From positions 1-64,000 of the forward strand of contig JABANN010000071.1 of assembly GCA_013115125.1 (NCBI GenBank): 64,000 nucleotides of DNA, read 5' to 3'. Shown here piece by piece: positions 20,365 to 32,081 of the stretch. The translations under genes and the position numbers were made by a program. The notes beneath the pieces were generated by a model that had not been told where the DNA came from, made no database searches, and worked only from the letters and a program-made list of their open reading frames with translations. Source of the stretch: Perkinsus olseni (lineage: Eukaryota > Perkinsozoa > Perkinsida). Within the stretch, counting starts at the first letter, position 1, and each line of letters begins with the position of its first letter.

Positions 20365-22216
20365 ATTGATGATCAATATCGAGGTTGTTCAATTATTGAT
20401 ACAATAATTGATCGATCCCGGTACTCCCCCCCAATGAGCGATTAGAGTGAGAGTCTCCCCTCGGGTTGGGTGGGGAAAAATTACAACGCTCGAACGGTCC
20501 TGGAGTGACTCGAGTCGAGTCGCCGAACCATGCCCGACCCTGATGAGGGGGGATCCCCGCGACTGTGTGTGTGAATTTATAGTCCAACGCCGGTTCCGGC
20601 TTAGTTAGACTCTTGCCAATGTGCTCAGTTGGAGACCATGTGCTCAGTCTTGCCCGCGACTGCATCGCTACTATGACCGTCCTAGAGGATTCACCGGCGC
20701 GGCCGCCGGGAACTCACAACTCGCAAGTCACGAGATCAGCGTTGCTGATTCAGCGGGCTATTATGGGAGCGAAATGGCTTGCAACGGGGTTGGTGTAAAT
20801 AATAGCTACTAAATATGGATTGCATATTATGGTGGAAGATGAGAGGTGAAACTCCTGCCGTGAGAGTGATCAGAGAGAGCACGTGATCAACGGTAATTAG
20901 TCGTTGTCAGCTAAAGGACCTTTCATAGGTGAACCTTCAGCAAAGGTTAACAATGCACGCATACGTAATACTCGTCGCAGAATTCAATTACATCCCGCTC
21001 CTCAAGAAATGAGAGGATCCATCGCGACCGATGTGGAGCACATCTTAGTCACCACTGGTAACTCACTGGAGTCAGTCTATCTTATCGCGTACAACTCATG
21101 GTATGAGTAGGACTCCATCCTATGAAAGGATTCCTATTCCGGGTACCGTAGGGGTTACCCCGGGATAGTTCATGATAAGTTCGGGTTGCGAATTTTTCAT
21201 GAGGGTTGAATTTGGCTGGTTCAAGAAGAGTATGGGTCGGATCTTCTTCGCACCGTCAAATGAGGAGTTTGGGAGTTATTTGCACGAATCGTGCAGCACG
21301 ATGGCATCGTGACGATGCTAGTACACGTATCAGTTGTTCCCTCAGGACGTGAGGGAACAACTGCTGTTGAAAGTCTGCACTTTTTTGGGTCGCATTTCAC
21401 GCGGGCCGAAGGTCGAAATGTCTACGGGATTGGGAGACGGATTGAAGCCGCGAACCGAGCCATGAAACGGCTTGGGAAATTCTGGAAGTCACTCGACGCG
21501 AGCTTGTCAGACAAGCCTTGTCTGGAAAGATAACGGTCATCCAAGCAACCGCATTCGTGACGCTCAAAGCGTCACGCTTTTCTATGCGAGTGAGACGTCG
21601 ACCCTCAAGGAGTCTGATACCCAGCGATACTGTGGCTTTTTAGAACACTCTTCTACAATGCCGCATCGAGGCGACCCGCTATCCCAAACGTCAACAATGG
21701 GGGCCCTATCGAGAGCAAGATGCCCAGAAAGCCGAGGGGGCTCGGCGGCCTGAAGTCGCCGGCTTCGGTGGCACGGCCATCCTCTACGGTTGCCATTAGG
21801 CTACCGGGTAGCCGCTACCCCATCAGTGAGATACATTATTGGAATCCGTCTATGATAGACAGCGTCCGGCGAACACGGTGCATGCCCTGCAGCGTGGTCG
21901 CCGTGGAACACAGGCCGTGGTTGCTGCTGAGTGGTTCACCTGGGTAAGTCTCCCAAGACAGGGGAAATTCACTCGGTATATACTATGCAGGCATGAGACT
22001 CATGCCGCATGACATCCCTATGACAAGGGAGCACAGTGGCTGTTGATTCAACAGTGTTGAATCCCAGCTGAGTCAGCTGAGCTGACCCTGAGATTATCAA
22101 TTTCAAACATATCACGTTGATGGTCGAAGGCTTATCCTATTTGCCCCCGATAAGGAGCTATGCTGGAGGTAAGCAGCTTACCCCTAGCATATCTCCTTAT
22201 AGGCTATAAGTTATAG
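20365..22216. repeat. Island of near-perfect short-loop hairpins
   Basis: At least nine inverted repeats with loops of 1-5 nt lie in 1.85 kb: 20365-20377 (6 bp), 20390-20410 (8 bp), 21281-21295 (7 bp), 21304-21318 (7 bp), 21331-21363 (14 bp perfect, loop 5), 21508-21524 (8 bp), 21556-21576 (8 bp, loop 5), 22045-22063 (9 bp, loop 1), 22150-22200 (24 bp with three mismatches, loop 3) and 22204-22216 (6 bp). No protein-coding frame of any length is convincing here. The stretch belongs to a gene-free interval from 20293 to 22682. Confidence 0.75.
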
Positions 22217-22682
22217 CAGCTAGCCGTAAGCTGAATGGCCGATGACGAGAAGCCAGTAGATGAAAGATTGGATTCCAGACGGTAAAAGTCAGTCGGTCTC
22301 GAACATCAAGGCACTCTTCTCAGAAGAATCTTCTATGATTCCACACCATAAGCTGATATCAGCTCCGTCGTCTACGAAAGATCTACAGCGCTGCACACTC
22401 ACCTGGCGCAGAACCCATTACAGGCCGTCGGCTGGACTTCGTTACGCGGAGCGAACGTCTCCCCGGCACCCTTGCCAATTGACTGCTGAACCAATCAAGA
22501 TATAATACGGATCAACAAAACGATATGTTCTTGGACTCCTATGCCTTCGCCGGAGGCACTGCTCTAGACAGGGCAAAATGACTGAGCAATGTGACTCAAG
22601 TAATGAGAGAAGAATACAAATAAGAATAAGAACCCTCCGGGAATAGCAGCTCCCAGTTAAGTTCACGGGGTTCTTGACTCAA

Positions 22683-23141
22683 CTATCGGAGCCGATCAGG
22701 GTGACCGCAGTATTCATTACTCAGTTCATACTTCGTTTTGTCGCCACAGAGAGGTTGGATAGTGATGCCATCAGTGGTCTTATTATAGGGCAGCAGCTGC
22801 CACATATTGGTATCCAGAGTATATTTGTTGGCAAAGGTTGTGAAATGCTTAGATCTCACGTCGACGTCGAAGACATTAGTGAAGTGGTTCAACCTCCCGA
22901 TGGGGATACGGCTTGTCTAGACTTGTTTCTGATGACGATGCACCAACGTGAAAATGCTCATAGTGCCATTTAGAAAGGGCGGCGTACGTGGGAAACGGAG
23001 AGCCCACTCGGGTCCTGCGTGATGGTGAACCTTACTACAGTAGTACTCGCTGGGAGGAAAGGCATTCTTGTCGTGCTGAACAGCGGCACCCCCAGAACAG
23101 AGGACAGCGAGAGCCATCAGATAGAGAACAGCGCTTCGCAT
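22683..23141 (-). pseudogene. Small secreted protein family member with an internal stop
   Basis: The frame from the ATG at 23141 runs 152 codons in step with the two intact family members but holds one in-frame TAG (22917-22919), where the copy at 24756-25199 has Tyr. All other landmarks are present: signal peptide MRSAVLYLMALAVLCSGGAAV, FPPSEYYCSK, EWALRFPRTPPFLNGTMSIFTLV, RIPIG, FDVDVRSKHFTTFA, WQLLPYN. With no frameshift and only one stop it is either a young pseudogene or a gene read through or edited at that codon. Confidence 0.7.
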
Positions 23142-24755
23142 TATGGATTGCGAAACAGCTGAGTGAAAGCAAGGCGAGTAGCCGCCTTTCTTGTGTGCCC
23201 GTGTTTTTGTGTACGCAGATACAACCGTGTCACGGAAGGAAATGCCTAGCATTGTAATGTCAGTGGATAGCAATGCTGCCACCAGAGTTGGCTCCGTGTC
23301 ATCGAGCTCACACCTGCATCGCATGTGTCGCGCAGCATGCGGCGCGCATCACGTTCCTCAGGCGCTCAATGCCCTTGGACTGTACGGAAACACAGTCGCA
23401 GGCTGGCGTCTGCGGCCTAAGCTCAGCTAGTGTGTGCATGCGTGTAAGATCAAATGGCAACCTCCAAAGAGCAGGGATGAAACCTCTGACTGCGGGGACT
23501 GGGAAAAAAAGACGGATATGGCACACCTGAACAGGGCATGTGTAACGTGCCTCTGTTGAGGACAACAGGCAGGAGAACAACGCCGGCCCGCCTGCCGTTG
23601 CACCGGAGTGCTGAGCGTGCGAGCACGCATACACCCAAACACTGGATTCATCCAGCCTGGGAACCCTTAATGCCAGGGCTGCGGTAGCCAACGTGGTAAC
23701 CACGGCTCACCCGCAGACTCGGTTAGGTTGAGGGTGGGGGGCCGAATTCCACCCGGGAAGGCGGCGGGAAGTCGGCGAGCAGGTCACGCGGGATACCGCA
23801 GACCCACTCACGCCGATGTAGCTTAGAAAACTGAGAAGAAAGGCAGTTGGAAGGTGGTCCACGCGTCTCCGCAGGACCACTCCTCGCGACTGTCGTGCAC
23901 AAATTACCACGCCAGAAGTCAGTATCATAACGAAGCTAGAACTAGCATCATCATCGGAAACCGCTAGCTTGAGTAGCGCAGGATTGCGTGACTACGTCCC
24001 CTGCCGCGATGGTTTCACCCTCAGTAAAACCTACGGCCTCCCTTACACAGGAAAGGAATTGGTCTCGTGGGCCCTTCGAGTAAGCCTGTTGACATCACAG
24101 TCAACTACGTATACAGGGCCTTAACTCGGCTGCTATCGAAACCCGGGTCTGGTTGACGAGGTAACCGGTACATACTGTATCAAGATTGAAAGGAGCAGGC
24201 TCAGCACAGATGAGCAATCCTATCCCCCATTCCTATGGCGGAGAGAAACTTGAGATGCGCGGGTCTGACGTTTTCAATGTACTCCCATCGATTCTGATAC
24301 TCTTATCGTTGGTCGTCCACGCCTACGATCGTGCCTACGATAGCCATGAAGTTGCTAGCGATCTTTCTCGGTATTCGAGGAATGTTCTGACTCCTCAATC
24401 GCACAGGAAATTTTGAGAAACTATATGAGGTTTTTTTTTCACGTTCTTCAACTGGAATCCAGTTACTGGATAACTGTTCAACGCAAGTCACGTCATCTGA
24501 CTATGAAATCGATGAGCTTGTAGCACCAAAATAGTGATATGTTGTAGCACCGTAATAATGGGATCAACACATTGCGTTGCGTCCGGGACGATGTGCCGTA
24601 CGAGACCGAGTCTCTCGGCTTGCCGATGTTGAGCGTGAAGCAGAAATATGAAGAAAATGAGAACTTGGATCCAATAGCTGGCTCCGATGATGAGACATGA
24701 AGGTCGCACAAATTCCAAGCTGCGCCTATCTTATAGTGGGTATCATTGTGAGCCC
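23142..24755. other. Gene-free spacer between secreted-family copies 1 and 2
   Basis: 1.6 kb with only short overlapping ORFs on both strands. It contains small inverted repeats, for example a 7-bp stem around 23855-23881 and another around 24089-24106. Nothing coding is supported. Confidence 0.4.
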
Positions 24756-25199
24756 CTAGAAGCCTTTGCAATGCCCCGGTGTCAAGTTCTCCTGCTCATC
24801 ATCACCCCCCGAGGGGTTGATTGTAATAGTATTAGTCCTTCCGTCATAAGGGAGGCTCCTCCACTGGTCGGCATCCAAACCATATTCTTCGGCGAAGCGC
24901 GTGAAATTCTTAGACTCCACGTCGACCTTAATAGAAGTTCCTTGAGGGCACTCGTTCTTAGCGATGGGGATGCCATATGTGTACACCTGCTGGTGATTCA
25001 CCATCTTGAAGATGCTCATAGTGTTCTTCAAGAACTCCGGCCTACGTGGGAAACGAAGAGCCCATAAGAACTCCTTAAGCTCGGCCTTCTTGCAACAGTA
25101 GTATTCATCGGGAGGGAAGACAGCCTGATTCTTGTCGATGGCGTTGGCCTGGAGATAGAGAACAGCGAAGGCCATCAGATGGAGGACAGCGATACTCAT
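24756..25199 (-). CDS. Small secreted protein, lineage-specific family (copy 2)
   Basis: 147 aa, no intron, from the ATG at 25199. A clear signal peptide (MSIAVLHLMAFAVLYLQANA) is followed by a compact domain with family motifs: FPPDEYYC near residue 28, FLWALRFPRRPEFLKNTMSI, GIPI, IKVDVESKNFTRFAEEYGLDAD and WRSLPYDGRTNTITI, then a late cysteine (GHC). The paired early and late cysteines suggest disulphides. Two relatives lie on either side in the same orientation. No known enzyme or effector family recognised; a secreted role in the host or the cell coat is possible but is inference. Confidence 0.8.
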   Translation of the reverse strand: MSIAVLHLMAFAVLYLQANAIDKNQAVFPPDEYYCCKKAELKEFLWALRFPRRPEFLKNTMSIFKMVNHQQVYTYGIPIAKNECPQGTSIKVDVESKNFTRFAEEYGLDADQWRSLPYDGRTNTITINPSGGDDEQENLTPGHCKGF

Positions 25200-26398
25200 C
25201 GTGGGTTCTAACTTGAAGAAAGCCCTGAAGAGATAGCCTAAACCGAATCACACTCCCCGTTTCGAGCACTGCCGGGCCGACAGTGACTCCCGGTCAGGCG
25301 CTAGCTTGCACGCAGGCGCCGCTGACGCGTGCTCCAGCGTCCGTACTGCGGACTTTGCTGAACCTCGAACTGAGCGATAACCGTGAGTGCGACCCCGAGA
25401 GCACTCGAGATTCTTATCATTCGTCCTTATTATTCTGGTTGGGCCATACGCTATGTCCCTCGGGACTCATCCCGCGTCGGAGCGCATGATTGCAATCTAT
25501 TCGAGAGATTCTATTGAAAATTGTCCGAGGGTGAGTAGTCCTAAGTTAGGACTCCTAACCGTCAACTTCTGCGTTCTGTGTCGCCGAATCTTCGAGATCC
25601 GGTGGAGAATTGGAGTTCGAGGTCTTTGCGCTCTACTCCTTCGAGCTTTGAATCAATCAGATCTGTCAAATCTTCGAGTCGGGTGCTTCAGATGTGTTGC
25701 TTGCGTGAATTGCAGAAGGGAGGTCCACCTGCAGCGTCAACTGAGATAGGACTCAGTTAATGCCAACAAGCGATGTCAACGTGCCTCCGCGCTATGGGGG
25801 AGCTCGCTGTTATTTTACAGTTCTAGCCCCTTCAACAGTGCACCACCGTTCTTGTGGATGGTAGAGAAGCGAGTGTTACCTCCATCACCGGGGTCACGTA
25901 ACTTGTCTCTGCCGTGTCCCGGTATCGCATAAACAAGGGCCTAGCAGTGGGGCATCGTCAAACATCCATATGCATGTTTATGAAGCTTCTTAGGAGTCGG
26001 TGTAAACATCCAGCGGGATCGGTAATCCCGTAAGTGCTGAAGACAGCTGTGAGAGGTTATACAATCAGTTCTTGTCAAACTCCCGATGGCCAACGGTTGT
26101 GATACAGGATCCATCGATGGGTGACTGCCAGTCACTGACTGGGGAATTTACGGCGGATGCGGATGCTAGGTGGTTCCAGCAAGCGCAGCACGCCTGCCCT
26201 CCTCACTCTCCCATAACTGCCGAACTCAATTCCTACGTGATGAGATATACTCGAGAAGCAAGGATCTTGCTACAAGAAATGTTCCTGGACCATAAAAACT
26301 CTCGTCATAGACAGTCCAAGTATACTATATTGGAATTATGAGTCAGATAGCCGGCCTCCTCCCCTCAAAGGAAGAAGATGGCAAGAGGTCAACAAGCC
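25200..26398. other. Gene-free spacer between secreted-family copies 2 and 3
   Basis: 1.2 kb with no supported gene. Short ORFs occur on both strands without recognisable domains. Confidence 0.4.
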
Positions 26399-26830
26399 TC
26401 ACCTCACGCAGTTCGCGGACTTCAAAAGGTATACCTTCTTTCTACTGCTTGAAGGAAAGATGACAATGCTATCAGTTTCTTCATCGTATAATAGCAACAT
26501 CCAGTAGTCAGCATCCAAGGATTGGCCCTTGGCGAACGTCGTGAAATGTTCAGATGTCACATCGACCCTGACGAAAGTTAACCCCACGAAGGGGAACTCC
26601 GCGATAGGGATACCATAGGCGTTGACTTGTGTGTGGTTCGCCAAAGTGTGGATGCTCATAGTATTTTTCAAGAAATCAGGTTTACGTGGGAAGCTGAGAG
26701 CCCACTCGAATCCCTCCAGCTCAGCCGTCTTACTGCAGTAGCTAGCGTTGGGAGGAAAGACAGCGCCGGCGTGCTGGACCGCGAAGACCATCACATATGT
26801 AGTAGCCGCCACCATCGTGAGGTACTTCAT
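26399..26830 (-). CDS. Small secreted protein, lineage-specific family (copy 3)
   Basis: 143 aa from the ATG at 26830, no intron. Signal peptide MKYLTMVAATTYVMVFAVQHAGA, then FPPNASYCSK, FEWALSFPRKPDFLKNTMSI, AYGIPIAEF, VRVDVTSEHFTTFAKGQSLD, ADYWMLLLYDEETDSIVI, and a final cysteine near the end (SANCVR). The same landmarks in the same order as copies 1 and 2, with most change in the last third. Function unknown. Confidence 0.8.
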   Translation of the reverse strand: MKYLTMVAATTYVMVFAVQHAGAVFPPNASYCSKTAELEGFEWALSFPRKPDFLKNTMSIHTLANHTQVNAYGIPIAEFPFVGLTFVRVDVTSEHFTTFAKGQSLDADYWMLLLYDEETDSIVIFPSSSRKKVYLLKSANCVR

Positions 26831-27775
26831 ATCTATGAAGAGCCCTTGTTGGGAGGTTCGCTGAGGATGGGGACGACTTACGATGCACGCGTGTGTGCGT
26901 TTGCGTGCATGTCAAACGGCGCGAGCGGGTAGAGTCGAGCTGGTACGGAACAGCCACAATTCAGGAAACACGGTTCGGTGCTCGTGGCCAACCCCATTCC
27001 AAGAGAAATATAACGACGGCGATAAGTCCCTAAGATTGGGGTACTGAGACCCGTTAAGCTACTCGTACTCCAAGCTACGGGGAACTCGTTAGGACCTACG
27101 TACTCTCTCTCGCAGACGTTCACCTGCAGGTTTGGTGAGTCCTCCTGCAGCCCAGCGGGCTGAGCCGGGACGCCTTGTCTCTGGAGGGGTTGTAACCTTC
27201 ATAGCAAGTCGTTTAAAACGAGTTTTCTTCGACAAACCTCCTTCGTACGCTTGCATGTAACCATGCTTACTGTCTTTGACCTTCGTTTCTCTCCAATCTT
27301 CCACAGGAAAGAGAGCAATCCATGCTGGCCGAAGAAACACTAGTGGAGTGTCAAAAATGCCCCGAGCAACGGCCATTCCGTCTGTTGGACAAGCGTCTAC
27401 ACCGACACTCCGAGCCGGAGCCTTCGACACCTTAGACAGACAGTTGTTCTGGTAGCCACCGACGGTGGCCCACTGTGGTGTCCATAAACGGCCTTTCCTG
27501 ATACGATGTGTAGCCACGGTAATGAGCGGCTACTGTCGTTCGCTGATGAGTCACCGGGTAACTCGATCGCGATCGCGTACTCTTAAACGTTAAGCGGAAT
27601 GGCTATGCGGCAACACCAGACGCTCAATACGAGTCTGACTTTGATACCCCGGGGAGGATCTCACCCTTTGAACTCAGCTAACTGTTAGGCTTCTACAGTC
27701 TGACACTCGCAACGCCACGACCAACTAGCTCTGAGAAACGTAGTTAGAAGATGTCCCGTGGTGGTCGGGGATTAT
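26831..27775. other. Gene-free spacer upstream of secreted-family copy 3
   Basis: 945 bp. The longest frame is a minus-strand stretch at 27089-27517 starting at GTG (142 codons), with no recognisable domain and no paralogue in the window, so it is not called. Confidence 0.4.
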
Positions 27776-29194
<1,419 letters not shown>

Positions 29195-29469
29195 CTGGTG
29201 ACAACGAAAAACTGATCAAGATTGGCAATGAAGATAGGTGTAGCAAGTCACTATCATACAGGCCCTCTTGTGGTATATACCAATCGTCTACGTACAGAAC
29301 GCCGCCGGAGGGATTGATTGAGGCAATAACTTTCCTACCACCGCTTCCTATCACAAGTCAACCTTCATTGGTCACTCACTATAACCGCCACACAATCGAC
29401 ATCCCATTAGTGAGCACTGCAACTACTCAGACGAATAAATAGAAACTGTCGGAACCACACGAACTTTAT

Positions 29470-30030
29470 TCAGTCCTCACTCTTCTCGCCGAATTTGTCA
29501 GTCAGCATCTGAGCGGTGTTTTTGTCCGTCGTCGCGAAGGCGTTGATGAAGCCGTTCTGCATCAGAGCATTGGTCACCATACCTGAGTGATGCCACGTAC
29601 GCCACCTCCACGTGAGGGCCCACGACTACCGGCTCGAACCCCTTTCTTGCAGTAGACCAAAATAGGGCGAGTCTTATCGTTTCCAAGTTCCTCAATTCTC
29701 TCGCCGATGAGTTGAGTAGGTATATTGATCGCTTGGGGATGATGGCCTGGAAGCTTGAGCGATCACCCTTCACCTCAGCCGTGTGACGAGGTACCTTCCT
29801 TGTATTCCGGTTCCGACGTCACATCAAGCACGAGGAGGTCAGGCTGTCCCAAAGCCTTCTCTAGCGGTAGCGGCGGCCTCTGCTGAATACCTGACCATCA
29901 CCTAATCATCAACGTGAAAATCCGCGTTTGAGCTATGCATACCACTAGCAAAGGCTCCAACGGGCAGCGCACGTGCAGCTCCTGTAAGAAGGCTGCGAAC
30001 TCCTGCTTGACGGAAGGCAGACGAGAGCAT
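29470..30030 (-). CDS. Mitochondrial single-domain rhodanese (sulfurtransferase)
   Basis: Four exons (29943-30030, 29795-29890, 29630-29746, 29470-29582; introns 52, 48 and 47 bp) sum to 138 codons, 137 aa. The start MLSSAFRQAGVRSLLTGAARALP is a mitochondrial transit peptide. The rhodanese fold follows: PDLLVLDVTSEPEYKEGHHP, AINIP, then PILVYCKKGVRAG with the active-site cysteine in the CxxGxR loop, and NGFINAF near the end. The domain would carry persulfide sulfur between donors and acceptors, including cyanide or thioredoxin-type partners. It lies about 95 bp past the stop of the fucosyltransferase on the same strand. Confidence 0.85.
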
Positions 30031-30126
30031 ATGGATCTACTAAAAATACTGAGGAGGCGATAACCTCATTCTGCGTACTCAAGGCTACACTCAACACAAT
30101 ACTAACGACGAAGACCTTCTCTGGTT

Positions 30127-31750
30127 TCATGGTTTCATCCATCGCCATGGTTTGGAGGGTTGGCACTGTCCATGAGTACTCCACGCATGAAGATCTCCAT
30201 ACTTACCACCTCGGCCCTTGCCACTACTGGTTGTCTCCTTCCTAGCGCTATCGTTATTCATGGCATTACACATAAGACAGTCGGTATAGTACTGGCCGAG
30301 GGTCCTGTAGGACTTCACCCATTCAAAATACGCCGCGAATGCGCTATGGTTTCCTAGCAAGTAGTGAAGATACTCAGCCAGCGCCCGAGGGCTGTCGAAG
30401 TCGTCCACATGTATGAAACTTCCAGGCGGAGCGAGCTTCTCGTAGTCACCCTTAGGGGCGCCAAGTACTATTGGCACTATCGGTATCCCCTTCACCTGCC
30501 ACTTATACACCTTCCACAGCTTCTCAGTTATGTACCATCGACATTTACTATTCTCAAAGGCCAAGTAGAAGCGGAACCTTTTCACGTAGGCATCAAAGCA
30601 GGCCATATCGTTGCGGTCACATCCCCCAACCGCCTGACCATGCACCATACCACATTTACCGTGCTTTATGATATCAATATGACTAATGAGCTCTTTATAG
30701 TAATGGTTACGACAACTCTGCACGTCGGCTTTCCGTCCACCGCAGGACTTCCCCTGAGCCTTGGTACCGCAGTTGCTGACTATCCACAACACCGACTTAT
30801 CGCTCAGTCCAGAGTTCGCCAACAGCTCATCATACACCTGGGCAAACACAGCGGCACCACCACCGACAGTAGGCAGTTAATCACAGCGACTCAGGCGCTT
30901 GAGGCCAGCCCTCACCACGCACTCTCTTCCTTTCCTCCTGCAATGCCACTGGTAGGAATGCCGTAGCGCCGTACCCTCCAAATATATCGCTCTCGTACCT
31001 GAACAGGAGCTCGTCGTGAATGGCGAGCAGCATGAGGAGATGGACTACTTATACGTGCTGGTCCAGTCTACATGCCCACTGAGATCCTTCAACAGGCTGA
31101 AGGGCATGTGGCCTTCAACCGGTGGCTCATTCAACCTCCATATCCTAGGTTGACCCGGGCGTCGTGGAGGTAGCCAAGATGCTACGTCCCTGATGGGAGA
31201 CAAGGCCTTGAGAACAGCTGCTCAGAGACTCACCCTGGCGTCGAGGCCCAGTCCCTCGATATAACAACAGCACTGGCGCGGGGCAGCTCGGACTTGTCCC
31301 ATGTTGCTCTACAATTTTTCACGGGACAAAGATCGAAGACTTGCTTCAAGTGTCCTGTCTCTGTGGAAGGAGCAGTCCAATAGAGTATAATGTGCTCAGG
31401 CTTGGAGGCTTCTATGGCCGCCGTCTCCCCATCACCCACCCCCAAGGGATCCCCACGAGGAGAACCTGGGCACGCACTGTCACGGGGTGCCATGAAAGAC
31501 ATCAAATCCCACCGTGCTCGGAAGGAGAGTGGGACGGGGGAGCCAGGGTCACGCGAGTAGTTGACGGTGATAACTGAGGAGCTGCGGCTTGAAGCGGAAT
31601 TTTGAGGGGAATGGGCAATCCCACCGGGAGTACGATGCTGTTGATAAAGTCCCATGCCACCACTCTCCACTGTGAGAGCACTACGATGGCGGCTAGCAGA
31701 GCAACTGCTGTGATGACTGTGACTCGCGTTGACGCCTTCGGGATGAGCAT
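30127..31750 (-). CDS. GT10 family fucosyltransferase (type II membrane protein)
   Basis: Five exons (31513-31750, 31234-31465, 31049-31189, 30923-30998, 30127-30837; introns 47, 44, 50 and 85 bp) sum to 466 codons, 465 aa. A signal anchor (VTVITAVALLAAIVVLSQW) follows a short cytoplasmic tail. The catalytic domain shows GT10 blocks: CPVKNCRATWDKSELPRASAV, HVDWTSTYKYESDIFGGYG, WIVSNC, then FYLAFENSKC followed by YITEKLW, and GIPIVPIVLGAP. These belong to alpha-1,3/1,4-fucosyltransferases that use GDP-fucose in the Golgi. The C-terminal 35 residues are a basic low-complexity tail. Linkage and acceptor cannot be read off. Confidence 0.9.
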
Positions 31751-32081
31751 CAACTCCAACTACGCCGGACTGTTCCGCGAAGAACATCATCGCGAGACCT
31801 GAATGCCGCTGGAGAAGACTATAGTCGATCCACGACGCTCGTTGGTGAAGTCGTCAAGTACGACTGATACCCTGATCTCGGAGAGAGCAGCAGAAAGGTC
31901 TACAGCAGGAGGAGATCACCGACAGTCTGTCGGCGACAGGAGGACACTTTGCCGTTGCCTGCCAGGAAGGAGACTCCCCACCACCGCTCGTCTGCTCAAC
32001 CCGACGTCCATGAGAAACCATCTATCGCCTAACACCATCATGTCATGTGAATCGCCCTGACCTCCGAGGACACAGTGGCGA
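31751..32081. other. Intergenic region between GT10 and GT47 genes
   Basis: 331 bp upstream of the GT10 start and downstream of the GT47 stop on the minus strand. Only short ORFs; nothing recognisable. Confidence 0.4.

Noticed and set aside
27089-27517. A 142-codon minus-strand frame in the spacer upstream of secreted copy 3
   Set aside because: It starts at GTG, has no recognisable domain or paralogue in the window, and lies in low-information DNA; kept as uncertain non-coding.
30160-30966. Plus-strand frames of 65-200 codons over the fucosyltransferase
   Set aside because: They mirror the GT10 catalytic exon on the minus strand and show no domain of their own.
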